Source: Lelliottia jeotgali (lineage in GTDB: Bacteria; Pseudomonadota; Gammaproteobacteria; Enterobacterales; Enterobacteriaceae). Taken from it: DNA of 64,000 bases. The DNA is taken from contig CP018628.1 of assembly GCA_002271215.1 (NCBI GenBank), forward strand, positions 3,038,001 to 3,102,000, written 5' to 3'. Made by a program: the position numbers and the translations under genes. Below are positions 48,358-59,677 of the stretch, piece after piece (position 1 is the stretch's first letter; every line of letters begins with the position of its first letter). The notes beneath the pieces were generated by a model. That model did not search any database and was not told the origin of the DNA. It saw nothing but the letters and a program-made list of their open reading frames with translations.

Positions 48358-49362
48358 ATGGATAATTTCCAGAAAGATATTGATGACAGGGCGAATCTGA
48401 CCCTGTCGAACCGGTTTGAGCTGTTGTTGTTCCGTCTCGGCACCTCGATGAATGAGAACAAGTCTGAGCTGTTTGGCATTAACGTCTTTAAGCTGCGCGA
48501 AATTGTTCCGATGCCGGAATTCACCAAACCCGCAGGCATGAAATCGCCACTCATGGGGATGGTGAATATCCGCGATCAGGTGATTCCGGTTATCGATCTG
48601 TCAGCGGTCGCGGGCTGTACACCCAAAACGGGTCTGAATATTTTGCTGATTACCGAATATGCCCGCAGCGTGCAGGCGTTTGCCGTGGAGTCGGTGGACA
48701 ATATCATGCGACTGGACTGGAAGCAGGTACATGCGGCCGAAACCGCCGTCAGCGGGCGTTATATCACCAGCATCGCCAGCCTGGATGAAGGCGCCGATTC
48801 TAACAATCTGGCGATGGTCCTCGACGTCGAGCAGATTTTGTATGACATCACCCCGGCCAACCACGATTTGCACGCCACCAATCTGAAAACCAACAAATTC
48901 AACATCAAGCCTGGCGCGGTGGCGATTGTGGCTGAAGATTCAAAAGTCGCCCGTTCAATGCTGGAAAAAGGGCTGGAGGCGATGAATATTCCGGCCCAGC
49001 TGCATATCACCGGCAAAGAAGCGTGGGAAAAAATCGGCGTTCTGGCTGCACAGGCACAGGCTGAAGGCGTGCCGATTACCGATAAAATCGCACTGGTATT
49101 GACCGACCTTGAAATGCCGGAGATGGACGGATTTACGCTGACGCGCAAAATCAAATCAGACGAAATCCTCAAGCACATTCCGGTTGTCATTCACTCCTCC
49201 CTTTCCGGGAACGCCAACGAAGATCATATCCGCAAGGTGAAGGCCGACGGTTATGTGGCAAAGTTTGAGCTTAACGAGCTGTCATCGGTGATTGAGGAAG
49301 TGCTGGATCGTTCGATGAAGAAGATTGATGGGCCGTTGATCAGTCGTAAACAGCTGGCGTGA
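48358..49362 (+). CDS. CheV-like chemotaxis coupling protein (CheW domain plus receiver)
   Basis: 334 residues. Residues ~15-170 form a CheW domain (LLLFRLGTSMNENKSELFGINVFKLREIV, NIRDQVIPVIDL). Residues ~185-325 form a response-regulator receiver with acidic VAEDSKVARSML, phosphoacceptor Asp in VLTDLEMPEMDGF and Lys in GYVAKFEL. CheV couples receptors to CheA and is tuned by phosphorylation. E. coli K-12 has no CheV; Salmonella has one at the same locus between rnz and nuoN. GAGGG precedes the ATG. Expected in cells that carry flagella. Confidence 0.93.
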   Translation: MDNFQKDIDDRANLTLSNRFELLLFRLGTSMNENKSELFGINVFKLREIVPMPEFTKPAGMKSPLMGMVNIRDQVIPVIDLSAVAGCTPKTGLNILLITEYARSVQAFAVESVDNIMRLDWKQVHAAETAVSGRYITSIASLDEGADSNNLAMVLDVEQILYDITPANHDLHATNLKTNKFNIKPGAVAIVAEDSKVARSMLEKGLEAMNIPAQLHITGKEAWEKIGVLAAQAQAEGVPITDKIALVLTDLEMPEMDGFTLTRKIKSDEILKHIPVVIHSSLSGNANEDHIRKVKADGYVAKFELNELSSVIEEVLDRSMKKIDGPLISRKQLA

Positions 49363-49374
49363 TTTGTGCCTGAT

Positions 49375-49453
49375 TGCCGGGTGGCGGCTTCGCCTTACCC
49401 GGCCTACAAAAGCGATAAGAACATAGGCCGGGTAAGCGAAGCGACACCCGGCA
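49375..49453. repeat. REP/BIME between the cheV-like gene and nuoN
   Basis: TGCCGGGTGGCGGCTTCGCC...CCGGCCTAC and TAGGCCGGGTAAGCG...GACACCCGGCA are facing REP units around ~20 bases. Confidence 0.92.
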
Positions 49454-49455
49454 AT

Positions 49456-49482
49456 AAAAAACCCGCCGAAGCGGGTTTTTTT
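49456..49482. terminator. Terminator at the end of the nuo operon
   Basis: AAAAAACCCGC, loop CGAA, GCGGGTTTTTTT: a strong stem with A and T tracts on both sides, 13 bases after the nuoN stop on the minus strand. It can also serve the cheV-like gene. Confidence 0.92.
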
Positions 49483-49495
49483 ACGTCTGTCACTC

Positions 49496-50953
49496 TTACA
49501 TCAGCGGCATCGCGTGCTGTACCAGGGTAATCAGCGGCTGCGGATAGATACCGAAGATCAGCACCAGCAGCGCGGAGATCAGCACCACAATACCGCCAGC
49601 GCTGTACTGCCAGTTGGTTGGCGCATCGCGGTTCAACTGCTGCGGCGCGTTCAGATACAGGCTCACAGCAACACGCAGATAGTAGTACAGACCGATTGCG
49701 GAACCGATAACCACCGCAGCGGTCAGCCACCACAGACCCGCCTGCACACCGACAGCCAGCACGTAGAACTTACCGATAAAGCCAAGCGTCATCGGGATAC
49801 CCGCCAGAGACAGCATCATCACGGTCATCACCGCAGACAGAATCGGACGGTGCCAGAACAGACCACGGTAAGAGTACAGTGAATCTGCATCCGGACCACG
49901 GTACGGGCTGGACATCAGACTCACCACGCCGAACGCGCCGAGACTGCTGAACAGATAACCTGCCAGGTAAACGCCGACGGCTTCCATCGACATTGAGCCA
50001 CTCTGTAGCGCAATCAGTGCCACCAGCAGATAGCCCAGATGAGAGATAGACGAGTAACCCAGCAGACGCTTGATATTGGTCTGGCTCAGCGCCATCAGGT
50101 TACCGAAGATGATCGAGGCGAAGGCAATAATGCCCAGCACTACGCGTACCGCTTCGCTGTCGCCGACTGGCGCGTACAGGAACAGACGCATCACCACGCC
50201 GAAGATAGCGATTTTGCTCGCCGTCGCCAGGAAAGTGGAAACAGGAGCCGGAGCGCCCTGATACACGTCTGGCGTCCACAGGTGGAACGGAACCAGAGAA
50301 AGTTTAAAGCCGAGGCCAACAATCATCAGGCCCAGACCCGCCAGCAGCAGCGGTTCATGCAGCATGGTGTCGCCGAGGCTCTTACCGAGCGCCACGAAAG
50401 AGAGGTTACCGGACTGTGCATACAGCAGCGCCATACCAAACAGCAGGAAGGACGATGCCGCAGCAGACAGAATCATGTATTTGATAGCGGCTTCCAGAGA
50501 ACGCTTCTGGCGGAATGCATAACCAATCAGGCCGAACAGCGGGAGAGAGATCAGCTCAATACCGAGGAACAGGGCCGCCAGATGGTTGGCATTCGCCAGC
50601 AGGATCCCACCGAGAGCGGCAATCAGAACCAGCAGGTAAAACTCTTCTTTGTTGTCGTTGTAGCCTTCGAGCCACGGGTACGCAAAGGTACAAGTCGCCA
50701 GACTCGCCAGCAGAACCAGCCCGGTATAAAGCATCGCAAAGCCGTCAACGCGCATCAGCGGGGTGACATCCATTGCGCCCGCCTGGCCAACAAACCAGAG
50801 GGAAACTAACGCAGCGTTCAGTCCCAGAACCGACAGCGTCGCATTCAGGAAATGATTGCGTCGCCACGCAATGGAGAGCATCACAACCACCACCGTCAAT
50901 CCGACGATCAGCAGCGGTAGCAGCGCAATCAGTTGTTGTGGAGTTATTGTCAT
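49496..50953 (-). CDS. nuoN: NADH-quinone oxidoreductase subunit N
   Basis: 485 residues, about 14 membrane helices, the antiporter-like proton-channel subunit closest to the quinone end. Family features include [37 protein letters not shown] and the TM7-8 region. Lies 6 bases after nuoM. Confidence 0.98.
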   Translation of the reverse strand: MTITPQQLIALLPLLIVGLTVVVVMLSIAWRRNHFLNATLSVLGLNAALVSLWFVGQAGAMDVTPLMRVDGFAMLYTGLVLLASLATCTFAYPWLEGYNDNKEEFYLLVLIAALGGILLANANHLAALFLGIELISLPLFGLIGYAFRQKRSLEAAIKYMILSAAASSFLLFGMALLYAQSGNLSFVALGKSLGDTMLHEPLLLAGLGLMIVGLGFKLSLVPFHLWTPDVYQGAPAPVSTFLATASKIAIFGVVMRLFLYAPVGDSEAVRVVLGIIAFASIIFGNLMALSQTNIKRLLGYSSISHLGYLLVALIALQSGSMSMEAVGVYLAGYLFSSLGAFGVVSLMSSPYRGPDADSLYSYRGLFWHRPILSAVMTVMMLSLAGIPMTLGFIGKFYVLAVGVQAGLWWLTAAVVIGSAIGLYYYLRVAVSLYLNAPQQLNRDAPTNWQYSAGGIVVLISALLVLIFGIYPQPLITLVQHAMPLM

Positions 50954-50959
50954 GGCGAT

Positions 50960-52489
50960 TTACGGCCTTGTAGTAGAAGCAGAATTAACAAACCACTGCT
51001 GGATGTTACCCATCGCGGAATGCGACGTATCCAGAATCGGCTGCGGATAGAAGCCCAGCAGCACCAGCAGTACAACAATCAGCAGAACGATGGACAGTTC
51101 GCGCGGTGACATCCCCGGCAGTTCCTGCGCCGCGATTTGGCTTTTCGCTTTACCGAAGTAAGCGCGATGCAGCATCGCCAGCGAGTAAACGGACGCGAAG
51201 ACCAGGCCGAAGGTGGAGACAACCGTAATCACCGGAACCACTTTGAAGCTGCCGAACAGAATCATAAATTCGCCGACAAAGTTACCGGTGCCCGGCATCC
51301 CCAGCGTCGCCACTGCGAAGAACATCGACAGGGCTGGCAGCCACTTAATTTTGCTCCACAGACCGCCCATCATGCGCATGTCACGGGTATGCAGACGTTC
51401 GTACAGCTGACCGCAGAGGATGAAGAGACCTGCCGCAGAGAGACCGTGCGCAATCATCTGAATCACCGCGCCCTGGTACGCCAGCTGGCTGCCGGTGTAG
51501 ATGGCAATCAGCACGAAGCCCATGTGGGAAACGGAGGTATACGCGATAAGACGTTTGATGTCGTACTGCGTGAATGCCATCCATGCGCCGTAGAAGATGC
51601 CAATAACACCGAGCCACATCGCAATCGGCGCAAATTCAGCGGAAGCATTCGGGAACAGCGGCAGCGCAAAGCGCAGCAGACCGTAAGCCGCGGTTTTCAG
51701 CAAGATCCCCGCCAGGTCGACAGAACCCGCCGTTGGTGCCTGGGAGTGCGCGTCTGGCAGCCAGCCGTGCAGCGGAACCACCGGCATTTTCACCGCAAAC
51801 GCGATGAAGAAGCCCAGCATCAACAGGTATTCCACGCCGTGAGACATTGGCGTTTTCAGCAGGTCTTCGTAGTTGAAGGTCCAGATACCGGTCGCGTTGT
51901 GGTGAACAAATACCAGCCCCAGGATCGCAATCAGCATCACCAGACCACTCGCCTGGGTGTAGATGAAGAACTTGGTCGCCGCCGTGATACGCGTTTTACC
52001 GTCGGATGCCTTGTGGCCCCACAGCGCGATCAGGAAGTACATCGGCACCAGCATCATTTCCCAGAAGAAGAAGAACAGGAACATGTCGATGGCAAGGAAC
52101 ACGCCGATCACGCCGCCCAGGATCCACATCAGGTTCAGGTGGAAGAATCCCTGGTATTTTTGAATCTCATTCCAGGAACACAGTACCGCCAGAACGCCGA
52201 GCAGGCCGGTCAGCACCACCATCAGCAGCGACAGTCCGTCGATGGCGAGGTGGATCGTGATACCAAAGCGCGGTATCCACGGCAGGATAAATTCAGACTG
52301 CCACTGCGGAATGCCCGCAGACTGGGTCAGTGAATAGCCGCCCTGCAACCAGAGTTGCAGACCAAGTGCAAGCGTCAATCCCATGGTGATCAGCGCAATC
52401 CAGCGCGGCATCTTCACGCCAAAGCGTTCGGTCTGCCAGCACAGGAACCCACCAATGAAGGGAATTAATATTAGCCAGGGTAGTAACAT
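50960..52489 (-). CDS. nuoM: NADH-quinone oxidoreductase subunit M
   Basis: 509 residues, as in E. coli; antiporter-like membrane subunit with the helix-5 glutamate (WEMMLVPMYFLI) and PVVPLHGWLPDAHSQAPTAGSV. Forms a proton channel between NuoL and NuoN. Confidence 0.98.
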   Translation of the reverse strand: MLLPWLILIPFIGGFLCWQTERFGVKMPRWIALITMGLTLALGLQLWLQGGYSLTQSAGIPQWQSEFILPWIPRFGITIHLAIDGLSLLMVVLTGLLGVLAVLCSWNEIQKYQGFFHLNLMWILGGVIGVFLAIDMFLFFFFWEMMLVPMYFLIALWGHKASDGKTRITAATKFFIYTQASGLVMLIAILGLVFVHHNATGIWTFNYEDLLKTPMSHGVEYLLMLGFFIAFAVKMPVVPLHGWLPDAHSQAPTAGSVDLAGILLKTAAYGLLRFALPLFPNASAEFAPIAMWLGVIGIFYGAWMAFTQYDIKRLIAYTSVSHMGFVLIAIYTGSQLAYQGAVIQMIAHGLSAAGLFILCGQLYERLHTRDMRMMGGLWSKIKWLPALSMFFAVATLGMPGTGNFVGEFMILFGSFKVVPVITVVSTFGLVFASVYSLAMLHRAYFGKAKSQIAAQELPGMSPRELSIVLLIVVLLVLLGFYPQPILDTSHSAMGNIQQWFVNSASTTRP

Positions 52490-52576
52490 GGCGATTTTTA
52501 TTCCTTTTTAAGGCCTCAGCAGAGGCCGATGTTCAACGAATTCTCACGGAAAATTCAGTTCGGATGGGGTTTGTTG

Positions 52577-52645
52577 TGTCGGGTGGCGCTTACGCTTACC
52601 CGACCTACGGTCTTGTAGGCCCGGTAAGCGCAGTGCCACCGGGCG
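52577..52645. repeat. REP/BIME between nuoM and nuoL
   Basis: TGTCGGGTGGCGCTTACGC...CCGACCTACGG and CTTGTAGGCCCGGTAAGCG...GCCACCGGGCGA are facing REP units in the 171-base gap, the largest gap in the nuo operon. Confidence 0.9.
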
Positions 52646-52660
52646 AAACCCCATCTCAAA

Positions 52661-54502
52661 TCAACGCAACACCATCAGCAGCGCCAGCACGACAACCGCA
52701 CCAATGCTCATCGAAGCCACATACCAGCGCAGATAACCGTTCTCGCTCAACAGCAGGCCTTTACCTGCGAAGCGGGACAGCACCGCCGGGATGTTCATCA
52801 TGGAGTTCATTGGATCGCGTTTCAGCAGCCACGCAATGCCGAGGAACGGCTTAACGAAGATCATGTCGTACAGCCAGTCGAAGCCCCACGCGTTGTACCA
52901 CCAGGTGCCCAGCAGACGGCCCGGCGCACTGTTAGCCACCGCAGTGACCAGAGTACGTTTGCCCAGCCACAGCCATGCAGCGATCAGGATGCCCGCGATA
53001 GCGACCACACCCGAGGTGATTTCAAGCGTCAGAACGCGACCGTGCTCAAGCTCGGTGGTGTCTGGCAGTACGCCCTGCAGCGGTGGCACAATCATCGCGC
53101 CAACGAAGGTAGACAGCACCAGTAGCACCAGCAGCGGCAGGTGGTGGGTAATCCCCTTCCCTGCGTGAGCGTGAATTTGTTCTTTACCGTGGAACACGAT
53201 GAAAATCATTCGGAAGGTATACAGGGAGGTCATGAATGCACCGACCAGACCTGCCACCATCAGATTGATATGACCATTTGCCATCGCACCCGCAAGGATT
53301 TCGTCCTTACTGAAGAAGCCCGCGGTGATGATCGGCAGAGCCGACAGCGCCGCGCCACCCACCAGGAAGCAGACATAAACCAGCGGAATAGATTTGCGCA
53401 GACCGCCCATCTTGAAGATGTTCTGCTCGTGGTGGCACGCCAGAATGACGGAGCCGGACGAGAGGAACAGCAGCGCTTTGAAGAACGCGTGCGTCATCAG
53501 GTGGAAAATCGCCGCGTCCCATGCCTGTACGCCGAGCGCCAGGAACATGTAGCCAATCTGGCTCATGGTGGAGTAAGCGAGAACGCGTTTGATGTCGGTC
53601 TGAACCAGCGCGGCAAAGCCCGCCAGCACCAGCGTTACCGCACCCACGATACCGACCAGGTGCAGAATTTCCGGGGTCATCAGGAACAGGCCATGAGTAC
53701 GCGCAATCAGATAAACACCGGCGGTCACCATGGTCGCGGCGTGGATCAGCGCGGAGACAGGCGTTGGGCCTGCCATCGCGTCCGCAAGCCAGGTCTGCAA
53801 CGGCAGCTGTGCAGATTTACCCACAGCACCACCGAGGAGCATCAGCGTTGCCCACGTCAGCATGTTGTTGCCTGCTTCGAAGTGAGCCGGTGCCAGTTCC
53901 ACCATTTCGCGGAAGTTCAGCGTGCCCAGTTCGTTGTAAAGAATGAACAGCGCGAAAGCGAGGAACACGTCACCCACACGGGTCACGATGAACGCTTTCA
54001 TGGCCGCTGCGCCATTCTTCGGATCGGTGTAGTAGAAACCGATCAGCAGGTAAGAACAGAGACCCACGCCTTCCCAGCCGAGATACATCAACAGCAGGTT
54101 ATCACCCAGCACCAGAACCACCATGCTGGCGATAAACAGGTTGGTGTAGGCGAAGAAGCGGGAGTAACCCTCTTCACCGCGCATATACCAGGAGGCGAAC
54201 ATGTGGATCAGGAAGCCAACGCCGGTCACCACGGAGAGCATGGTCAGAGACAGACCATCCAGCACCAGACTGAAACCGATGTTGAAATCACCGACCGACA
54301 TCCAGGTCCACAGCGGCAGGGTAAATGCCTGCTTGCCGTTGTTAAAGAAGTCGATACCCGCATACGCTGTCACCAACGCAGCCAGGCCGATTGAGCCAAT
54401 CCCCACGGTGGCGGACAGATTTTCTGACCAGCGACCGCGAGAAAACGCCAGCAGCATAAAGCCGATCAGCGGGAAAATAATGGTAAAGGCGAGCATGTTC
54501 AT
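52661..54502 (-). CDS. nuoL: NADH-quinone oxidoreductase subunit L
   Basis: 613 residues, the distal antiporter-like subunit with the long lateral helix at its C-terminal end. [15 protein letters not shown] carries the key Glu of helix 5, and [30 protein letters not shown] is intact. Overlaps nuoK by 4 bases. Confidence 0.98.
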   Translation of the reverse strand: MNMLAFTIIFPLIGFMLLAFSRGRWSENLSATVGIGSIGLAALVTAYAGIDFFNNGKQAFTLPLWTWMSVGDFNIGFSLVLDGLSLTMLSVVTGVGFLIHMFASWYMRGEEGYSRFFAYTNLFIASMVVLVLGDNLLLMYLGWEGVGLCSYLLIGFYYTDPKNGAAAMKAFIVTRVGDVFLAFALFILYNELGTLNFREMVELAPAHFEAGNNMLTWATLMLLGGAVGKSAQLPLQTWLADAMAGPTPVSALIHAATMVTAGVYLIARTHGLFLMTPEILHLVGIVGAVTLVLAGFAALVQTDIKRVLAYSTMSQIGYMFLALGVQAWDAAIFHLMTHAFFKALLFLSSGSVILACHHEQNIFKMGGLRKSIPLVYVCFLVGGAALSALPIITAGFFSKDEILAGAMANGHINLMVAGLVGAFMTSLYTFRMIFIVFHGKEQIHAHAGKGITHHLPLLVLLVLSTFVGAMIVPPLQGVLPDTTELEHGRVLTLEITSGVVAIAGILIAAWLWLGKRTLVTAVANSAPGRLLGTWWYNAWGFDWLYDMIFVKPFLGIAWLLKRDPMNSMMNIPAVLSRFAGKGLLLSENGYLRWYVASMSIGAVVVLALLMVLR

Positions 54503-54801
54503 CCACGCAACTCACTTACTGAATCGATGTTCAGGTTCTGGCGGCGACGATGGAGCTGCAGCAACAGCGCCAGGCCAATACTCGCTTCGGCAGCCGCAAG
54601 GCTGATGGCGAGAATGTACATTACCTGACCATCGGTCTGGCCCCAGTAGCTACCGGCGACCACAAAGGCCAGCGCGGAAGCGTTGATCATGATTTCCAGA
54701 CCGATCAGCATAAACAGCAGATTGCGGCGGATAACCAGACCGGTTAAGCCCAGAACGAACAAAATCGCGGCGAGGATCAGTCCATGTGTTAAGGGGATCA
54801 T
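54499..54801 (-). CDS. nuoK: NADH-quinone oxidoreductase subunit K
   Basis: 100 residues, three membrane helices. The two membrane glutamates needed for proton pumping are visible ([13 protein letters not shown] and [14 protein letters not shown]). Overlaps nuoJ and nuoL by 4 bases each. Confidence 0.98.
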   Translation of the reverse strand: MIPLTHGLILAAILFVLGLTGLVIRRNLLFMLIGLEIMINASALAFVVAGSYWGQTDGQVMYILAISLAAAEASIGLALLLQLHRRRQNLNIDSVSELRG

Positions 54802-55352
54802 GCGCGCTCCTCCGTTTTTCTTTTCGCGCTGTCATTCGCACGGTTGCTCAGCACTTCGCCAGCACGCTCTTCGCGACCGACGTGGAAGGCCACAACCAGG
54901 CCCGCCAGCAGCAGCATCGACGCCAGTTCAACGGCCAGTACGTATGGGCCAAACAGCGTGATACCGACCGCTTTCGCGCTAATCGGCGTACCGTCGATGC
55001 CCTGATCGTTAACGCCGAGAATCGCGTAAACGATAACCGCTAACATGATGGCCGACAGAATCGCCGGGCCAATCCACACCTGCGGTTTTAACCACTGACG
55101 TTCTTGTTCAATTTCAGAGCCGCCCAGGTTCAGCATCATCACCACGAAGACGAACAGAACCATAATGGCACCGGCGTAGACGATGATTTCCAGTGCGCCC
55201 GCAAAGTGGGCGCCCAGCGAGAAGAACACGCCGGAAATGGCCAGCAGCGAAATGATTAAATACAGCAGCGCATGCACCGGATTGGTGTGCGTAATCACTC
55301 GCAGCGTGGCCAGGATGGCGATAAGGCCACAGATATAAAAAGCGAATTCCAT
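54798..55352 (-). CDS. nuoJ: NADH-quinone oxidoreductase subunit J
   Basis: 184 residues, five membrane helices. Contains the conserved third helix with the pi-bulge region [21 protein letters not shown] that changes shape during turnover. Follows nuoI by 11 bases. Confidence 0.98.
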   Translation of the reverse strand: MEFAFYICGLIAILATLRVITHTNPVHALLYLIISLLAISGVFFSLGAHFAGALEIIVYAGAIMVLFVFVVMMLNLGGSEIEQERQWLKPQVWIGPAILSAIMLAVIVYAILGVNDQGIDGTPISAKAVGITLFGPYVLAVELASMLLLAGLVVAFHVGREERAGEVLSNRANDSAKRKTEERA

Positions 55353-55363
55353 TGCCCCTCTCC

Positions 55364-55906
55364 TTACGGTAACAGGCTCTTGACGTCGATAGGCTTGGCT
55401 TCGTTCTCTGCTTCGCCCTTATCTTTGCCGTCGATTGCCATACCCGCCATCCGGTAGAAGTTATATTCCGGGTATTTGCCCGGACCGGAAATCAGCAGAT
55501 CCTCTTTCTCGTACACCAGGTCCTGACGCTTGTACTCACCCAGTTCGAAATCTGGAGTCAGCTGAATCGCCGTGGTTGGGCACGCTTCTTCGCACAGACC
55601 GCAGAAAATGCAGCGTGAGAAGTTAATGCGGAAGAACTCAGGGTACCAGCGGCCATCTTTGGTCTCTGCTTTCTGCAAAGAGATACAGCCGACCGGACAG
55701 GCTACCGCACACAGGTTACAGGCCACGCAGCGCTCTTCGCCGTCCGGATCGCGGGTCAGCACGATACGGCCACGGTAGCGCGGCGGCAGATATACCGGCT
55801 CTTCCGGATACATCTGGGTTTCGCGTTTTGCAAACGCGTGCAGGCCGATCATCCAGATACTGCGAAGCTGGGTGCCAGTGCCTACCAATAATTCTTTTAA
55901 GGTCAT
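55364..55906 (-). CDS. nuoI: NADH-quinone oxidoreductase subunit I
   Basis: 180 residues. Two ferredoxin motifs [15 protein letters not shown] and [16 protein letters not shown] hold clusters N6a and N6b, linking NuoG to NuoB. Thirteen bases after nuoH. Confidence 0.98.
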   Translation of the reverse strand: MTLKELLVGTGTQLRSIWMIGLHAFAKRETQMYPEEPVYLPPRYRGRIVLTRDPDGEERCVACNLCAVACPVGCISLQKAETKDGRWYPEFFRINFSRCIFCGLCEEACPTTAIQLTPDFELGEYKRQDLVYEKEDLLISGPGKYPEYNFYRMAGMAIDGKDKGEAENEAKPIDVKSLLP

Positions 55907-55919
55907 GTTCTATAGCCCC

Positions 55920-56897
55920 TTATGGCTGCTGCCAGAGAATGACAGCCGCCGTTACCAACAAGTTGACGAGCGTCAGCGGCAGGCACACTTTCCAGCCGAA
56001 GGACATTACCTGGTCATAACGCGGACGCGGTAAGGACGCACGAATCAAAATGAACATCATCATGAAGAACGCGGTTTTCAGCGCGAACCAGATGAACGGC
56101 GGTAAGAACGGGCCATGCCAGCCACCAAAGAACAGCGTTACCATCAACGCGGAAATGGTGACGATACCGATGTACTCGCCCACGAAGAACAGACCGAATT
56201 TCATGCCGGAATATTCAATGTGGTAACCGTCGGCCAGTTCCTGTTCGGCTTCTGGCTGGTCAAACGGGTGACGGTGACACACCGCCACGCCCGCGATGGC
56301 AAAGGTGACAAAACCAAAGAACTGCGGAATGACGTTCCAGATATCAGCCTGGTTATTGACGATGTCGGTCATGTTGAATGAACCGGCCTGCGCCACCACG
56401 CCCATCAGGGAAAGACCGAGGAACACTTCGTAGCTCAGGGTCTGCGCAGACGCACGCATCGCACCCAGCAGGGAGTATTTGTTGTTACTCGACCAGCCCG
56501 CGAACAGGACCGCGTAAACCGCCAGGCCTGCCATCATCAGGAAGAACAGGATCCCGATGTTCAGGTCCGCTACCACCCAGGTCGGACTGACCGGGACGAT
56601 GGCAAAGGCCAGCAGCAGCGAGGTAAAGGCGATCATCGGTGCCAGGGTAAAGATGACGCGATCCGAGAATTTCGGGATCCAGTCTTCTTTAAAGAACATC
56701 TTGATCATGTCCGCGACCAGCTGGAGTGAACCACCCCAGCCCACGCGGTTCGGTCCGTAACGGTTCTGGAACAGACCGAGCAGACGACGTTCACCAAAGC
56801 TCATGAACGCACCGCAGGTGACAACCACCAGCAGAATGACCACCGCCTTGAGAATGCTTAACAGAATTTCGATGAGATCCGGTGTTAACCAACTCAT
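55920..56897 (-). CDS. nuoH: NADH-quinone oxidoreductase subunit H
   Basis: 325 residues, eight membrane helices; forms the quinone chamber with NuoB and NuoD. The charged loop FAEGE-like region reads as [22 protein letters not shown], where the usual PFD.PEAE motif is intact. Overlaps nuoG by 4 bases (ATGA). Confidence 0.98.
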   Translation of the reverse strand: MSWLTPDLIEILLSILKAVVILLVVVTCGAFMSFGERRLLGLFQNRYGPNRVGWGGSLQLVADMIKMFFKEDWIPKFSDRVIFTLAPMIAFTSLLLAFAIVPVSPTWVVADLNIGILFFLMMAGLAVYAVLFAGWSSNNKYSLLGAMRASAQTLSYEVFLGLSLMGVVAQAGSFNMTDIVNNQADIWNVIPQFFGFVTFAIAGVAVCHRHPFDQPEAEQELADGYHIEYSGMKFGLFFVGEYIGIVTISALMVTLFFGGWHGPFLPPFIWFALKTAFFMMMFILIRASLPRPRYDQVMSFGWKVCLPLTLVNLLVTAAVILWQQP

Positions 56898-59620
56898 GCT
56901 TGTGCCTCCTGCAGATTATCAAGACGCGCGCCCGCCAGTACCGGAGCGATGCCCGGCAGACCCATCGGCAGACCGACCTGCCCTGCTGTCAGACCGTCCG
57001 CAATAATCAGCGGCAGGCTGATGGTCTGGCCTTCATAGCTAAAGGAGACCTGGCTGCCCGCATTGACGCCAAGCTTCGCGGCATCCGCCGGATTGAGCTT
57101 GATGTACGGCTGCGGCATACGCGTCTGGAACACCGGAGAACGCTGGGACATCTCGTCACTACCAAACAGATGGTAGTAAGGCGCGATACGCCAGTTGCCT
57201 TCCTGCGCTTCGAAGCTTGCCGGAACGGTCGTGAAGTACTCCAGACCCGTTTCGCTCGCTTCAATCAGACGCACACCTGGATCGCCGTGGCGCAGAGAAC
57301 CACCCACTTCGGCCTGGAACTTGTTCCATGCCTGCGGGGAGTTCCAGCCCGGTGCCCATGCGAACGGAATCTGAGAACGCGGTGCAGACGGCTGGTTGTT
57401 CCCTTCCATTGAGAAGGCGAACATGGTGTCTTTATCCTGCGGCTGACGCGGTTCGTGCACGCTGATATTTGCACGCATCGCCGTACGGCCACTGTAACGG
57501 TGCGGTTCACGCGCCAGTTTCTGGCCGCGAATGCGGAAGTTCGCATCCGGCGCAGCATCTTTAATGCCTGCCAGTTGTGGCAGTTTGGCCACCACTGCGT
57601 CGATAACATCATCGAGCTGCGTCCAGTCCACCTGACGGTTTTCCACGGTGCTGTGCAGAGAGTGCAGCCAGCGCCAGCTTTCCAGCATCACGTTGTTGCT
57701 GTCGTAGTAAGACGGGTCATAAACCTGGAAGAAACGCTGTGCGCGGCCTTCGTTGTTGATAACCGTACCGTCGCTTTCAGCAAAACTTGCTGCCGACAGC
57801 ACCAGATGCGCTTTGTCCATAATCGCCGTACGCTGATGGTCGATAACCATTACCAGCGGTGCTTTAGACAGGGCCGCATCTACGCGGGCCGCAGACGCAT
57901 GACGATGCAGGTCGTTCTCAAGGACGATAACGCCGTCAGCCGCACCCGATTCGAGTTCGCTTAATGCTTCTTCCAGAGAACCGCCGCCAATCAGACCCAG
58001 ACCGACGCTGTTCACGGCGCGTGCAATCATGGTCACGCCCACGTCCGCTCCGCGCCCTTTCAGCGCTTTCGCGACGTTTGCCGCAGCCTGAATCACGTCC
58101 GGGCTACCGGCGTTAGTGCCGGAAATAATCAGCGGTTTTTTCGCTCCGGCCAAAGCCTGAACGATCACGTCGATCTTGTTTTGCAGGTCACGATCCAGGC
58201 CTTCAACGGCCGGAGCACTGTTATCCAGCGCGTGAGCAATGGCAAAACCGAGACGCGCCTGATCTTCTACCGGTGCGCGATAGGTCCACGCCGCGATGTC
58301 GTCCAGACGGGTGTTGTCGACGTTAGTGACAAACAGCGGATGCTTGGCGCGCTGGCCGATATTCAGGATCGCCGCAATCTGCCAGTCAGCCACTTTCTGG
58401 GCCGCTGCCATTTCACGTGCTTTACCTTTCACCGCCTGACGAACCGCCAGCGCAACGCGTGCCCCGGTCTGCGTCAGATCTTCGCCCAACACCAGCACGG
58501 CGTCATAGGATTCGATTTCGCGCAGCGCAGGAGTACGAATACCGCCTTCGCGCAGCACTTTCAGCACCAGTTGCAGACGTTCCTGCTCGCCGTTGGCGAT
58601 CCCGGTGTAGAAGTTATCCGCACCCACCAGCTCACGCAGCGCAAAGTTGCTTTCGACGCTGGCACGCGGGGAGCCGATACCGATCACTTTCTTCGACTGG
58701 CGCAGAATATCTGCTGCGCCCTGCATCGCTTGCTCAGCGTTGAGGGTGATCAGGTCATCGCCACGGCGCTGAACCGGCTGACGCGGACGGTCTTTCAGGT
58801 TCACATAGCCATAGCCAAAACGACCACGGTCGCAGAGGAAGTAGTGGTTAACGGTACCGTTGTAGCGGTTTTCGATACGACGCAGTTCGCCGTAGCGCTC
58901 ACCCGGGCTGGTGTTACAGCCGAGGGAACATTGCTGGCAGATGCTTGGCGCAAACTGCATGTCCCACTTACGGTTATAACGCTCGGAGTGCGTTTTGTCG
59001 GTGAATACGCCGGTCGGGCAGATTTCTACCAGGTTGCCGGAGAATTCGCTTTCCAGCGTACCGTCTTCCGGACGACCAAAGTAGACGTTGTCATGTGCGC
59101 CATACACGCCCAGATCCTGACCGTCTGCATAATCTTTGTAGTAACGCACACAGCGGTAGCAGGCGATGCAGCGGTTCATTTCATGAGAGATGAACGGCCC
59201 CAGATCCTGATTGCGGTGGGTACGTTTGGTAAAGCGATAGCGACGGAAGCTGTGACCGGTCATGACGGTCATATCCTGAAGATGGCAGTTACCGCCCTCT
59301 TCGCAGACCGGACAGTCGTGCGGGTGGTTGGTCATCAACCATTCCACAACGCTCTCGCGGAACTGTTTCGCTTCTTCGTCTTCAATCGAAATAAAGGTGC
59401 CTTCGGTCGCTGGTGTCATACAGGACATGACCAGGCGTCCACGCGTGTCTTCCGCGTTTTGATATTGCTTCACCGCACACTGGCGGCAAGCACCGACGCT
59501 GCCCAGCGCCGGATGCCAGCAAAAATACGGAATATCAAGGCCGAGAGACAGACAAGCTTCTAGCAGGTTGTCGGCCCCGTTGACCTCGTATTCTTTGCCG
59601 TCTACATGAATCGTAGCCAT
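56894..59620 (-). CDS. nuoG: NADH-quinone oxidoreductase subunit G
   Basis: 908 residues from ATG 59620, the E. coli length (an upstream in-frame ATG at 59626 is possible). The N-terminal ferredoxin domain has Cys residues in [18 protein letters not shown]; a His-Cys [4Fe-4S] site is in [18 protein letters not shown]; further clusters use [11 protein letters not shown] and CPTGVF. The extra cluster N7 cysteines CQQCSLGCN are present. The molybdopterin-oxidoreductase-like remainder does not bind molybdenum in Complex I. Confidence 0.97.
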   Translation of the reverse strand: MATIHVDGKEYEVNGADNLLEACLSLGLDIPYFCWHPALGSVGACRQCAVKQYQNAEDTRGRLVMSCMTPATEGTFISIEDEEAKQFRESVVEWLMTNHPHDCPVCEEGGNCHLQDMTVMTGHSFRRYRFTKRTHRNQDLGPFISHEMNRCIACYRCVRYYKDYADGQDLGVYGAHDNVYFGRPEDGTLESEFSGNLVEICPTGVFTDKTHSERYNRKWDMQFAPSICQQCSLGCNTSPGERYGELRRIENRYNGTVNHYFLCDRGRFGYGYVNLKDRPRQPVQRRGDDLITLNAEQAMQGAADILRQSKKVIGIGSPRASVESNFALRELVGADNFYTGIANGEQERLQLVLKVLREGGIRTPALREIESYDAVLVLGEDLTQTGARVALAVRQAVKGKAREMAAAQKVADWQIAAILNIGQRAKHPLFVTNVDNTRLDDIAAWTYRAPVEDQARLGFAIAHALDNSAPAVEGLDRDLQNKIDVIVQALAGAKKPLIISGTNAGSPDVIQAAANVAKALKGRGADVGVTMIARAVNSVGLGLIGGGSLEEALSELESGAADGVIVLENDLHRHASAARVDAALSKAPLVMVIDHQRTAIMDKAHLVLSAASFAESDGTVINNEGRAQRFFQVYDPSYYDSNNVMLESWRWLHSLHSTVENRQVDWTQLDDVIDAVVAKLPQLAGIKDAAPDANFRIRGQKLAREPHRYSGRTAMRANISVHEPRQPQDKDTMFAFSMEGNNQPSAPRSQIPFAWAPGWNSPQAWNKFQAEVGGSLRHGDPGVRLIEASETGLEYFTTVPASFEAQEGNWRIAPYYHLFGSDEMSQRSPVFQTRMPQPYIKLNPADAAKLGVNAGSQVSFSYEGQTISLPLIIADGLTAGQVGLPMGLPGIAPVLAGARLDNLQEAQA

Positions 59621-59677
59621 TAGCATGCTTCCAGTTGGCTCAGAATAAATCTGAGCGTTAATCAAAATTCAGTATCG

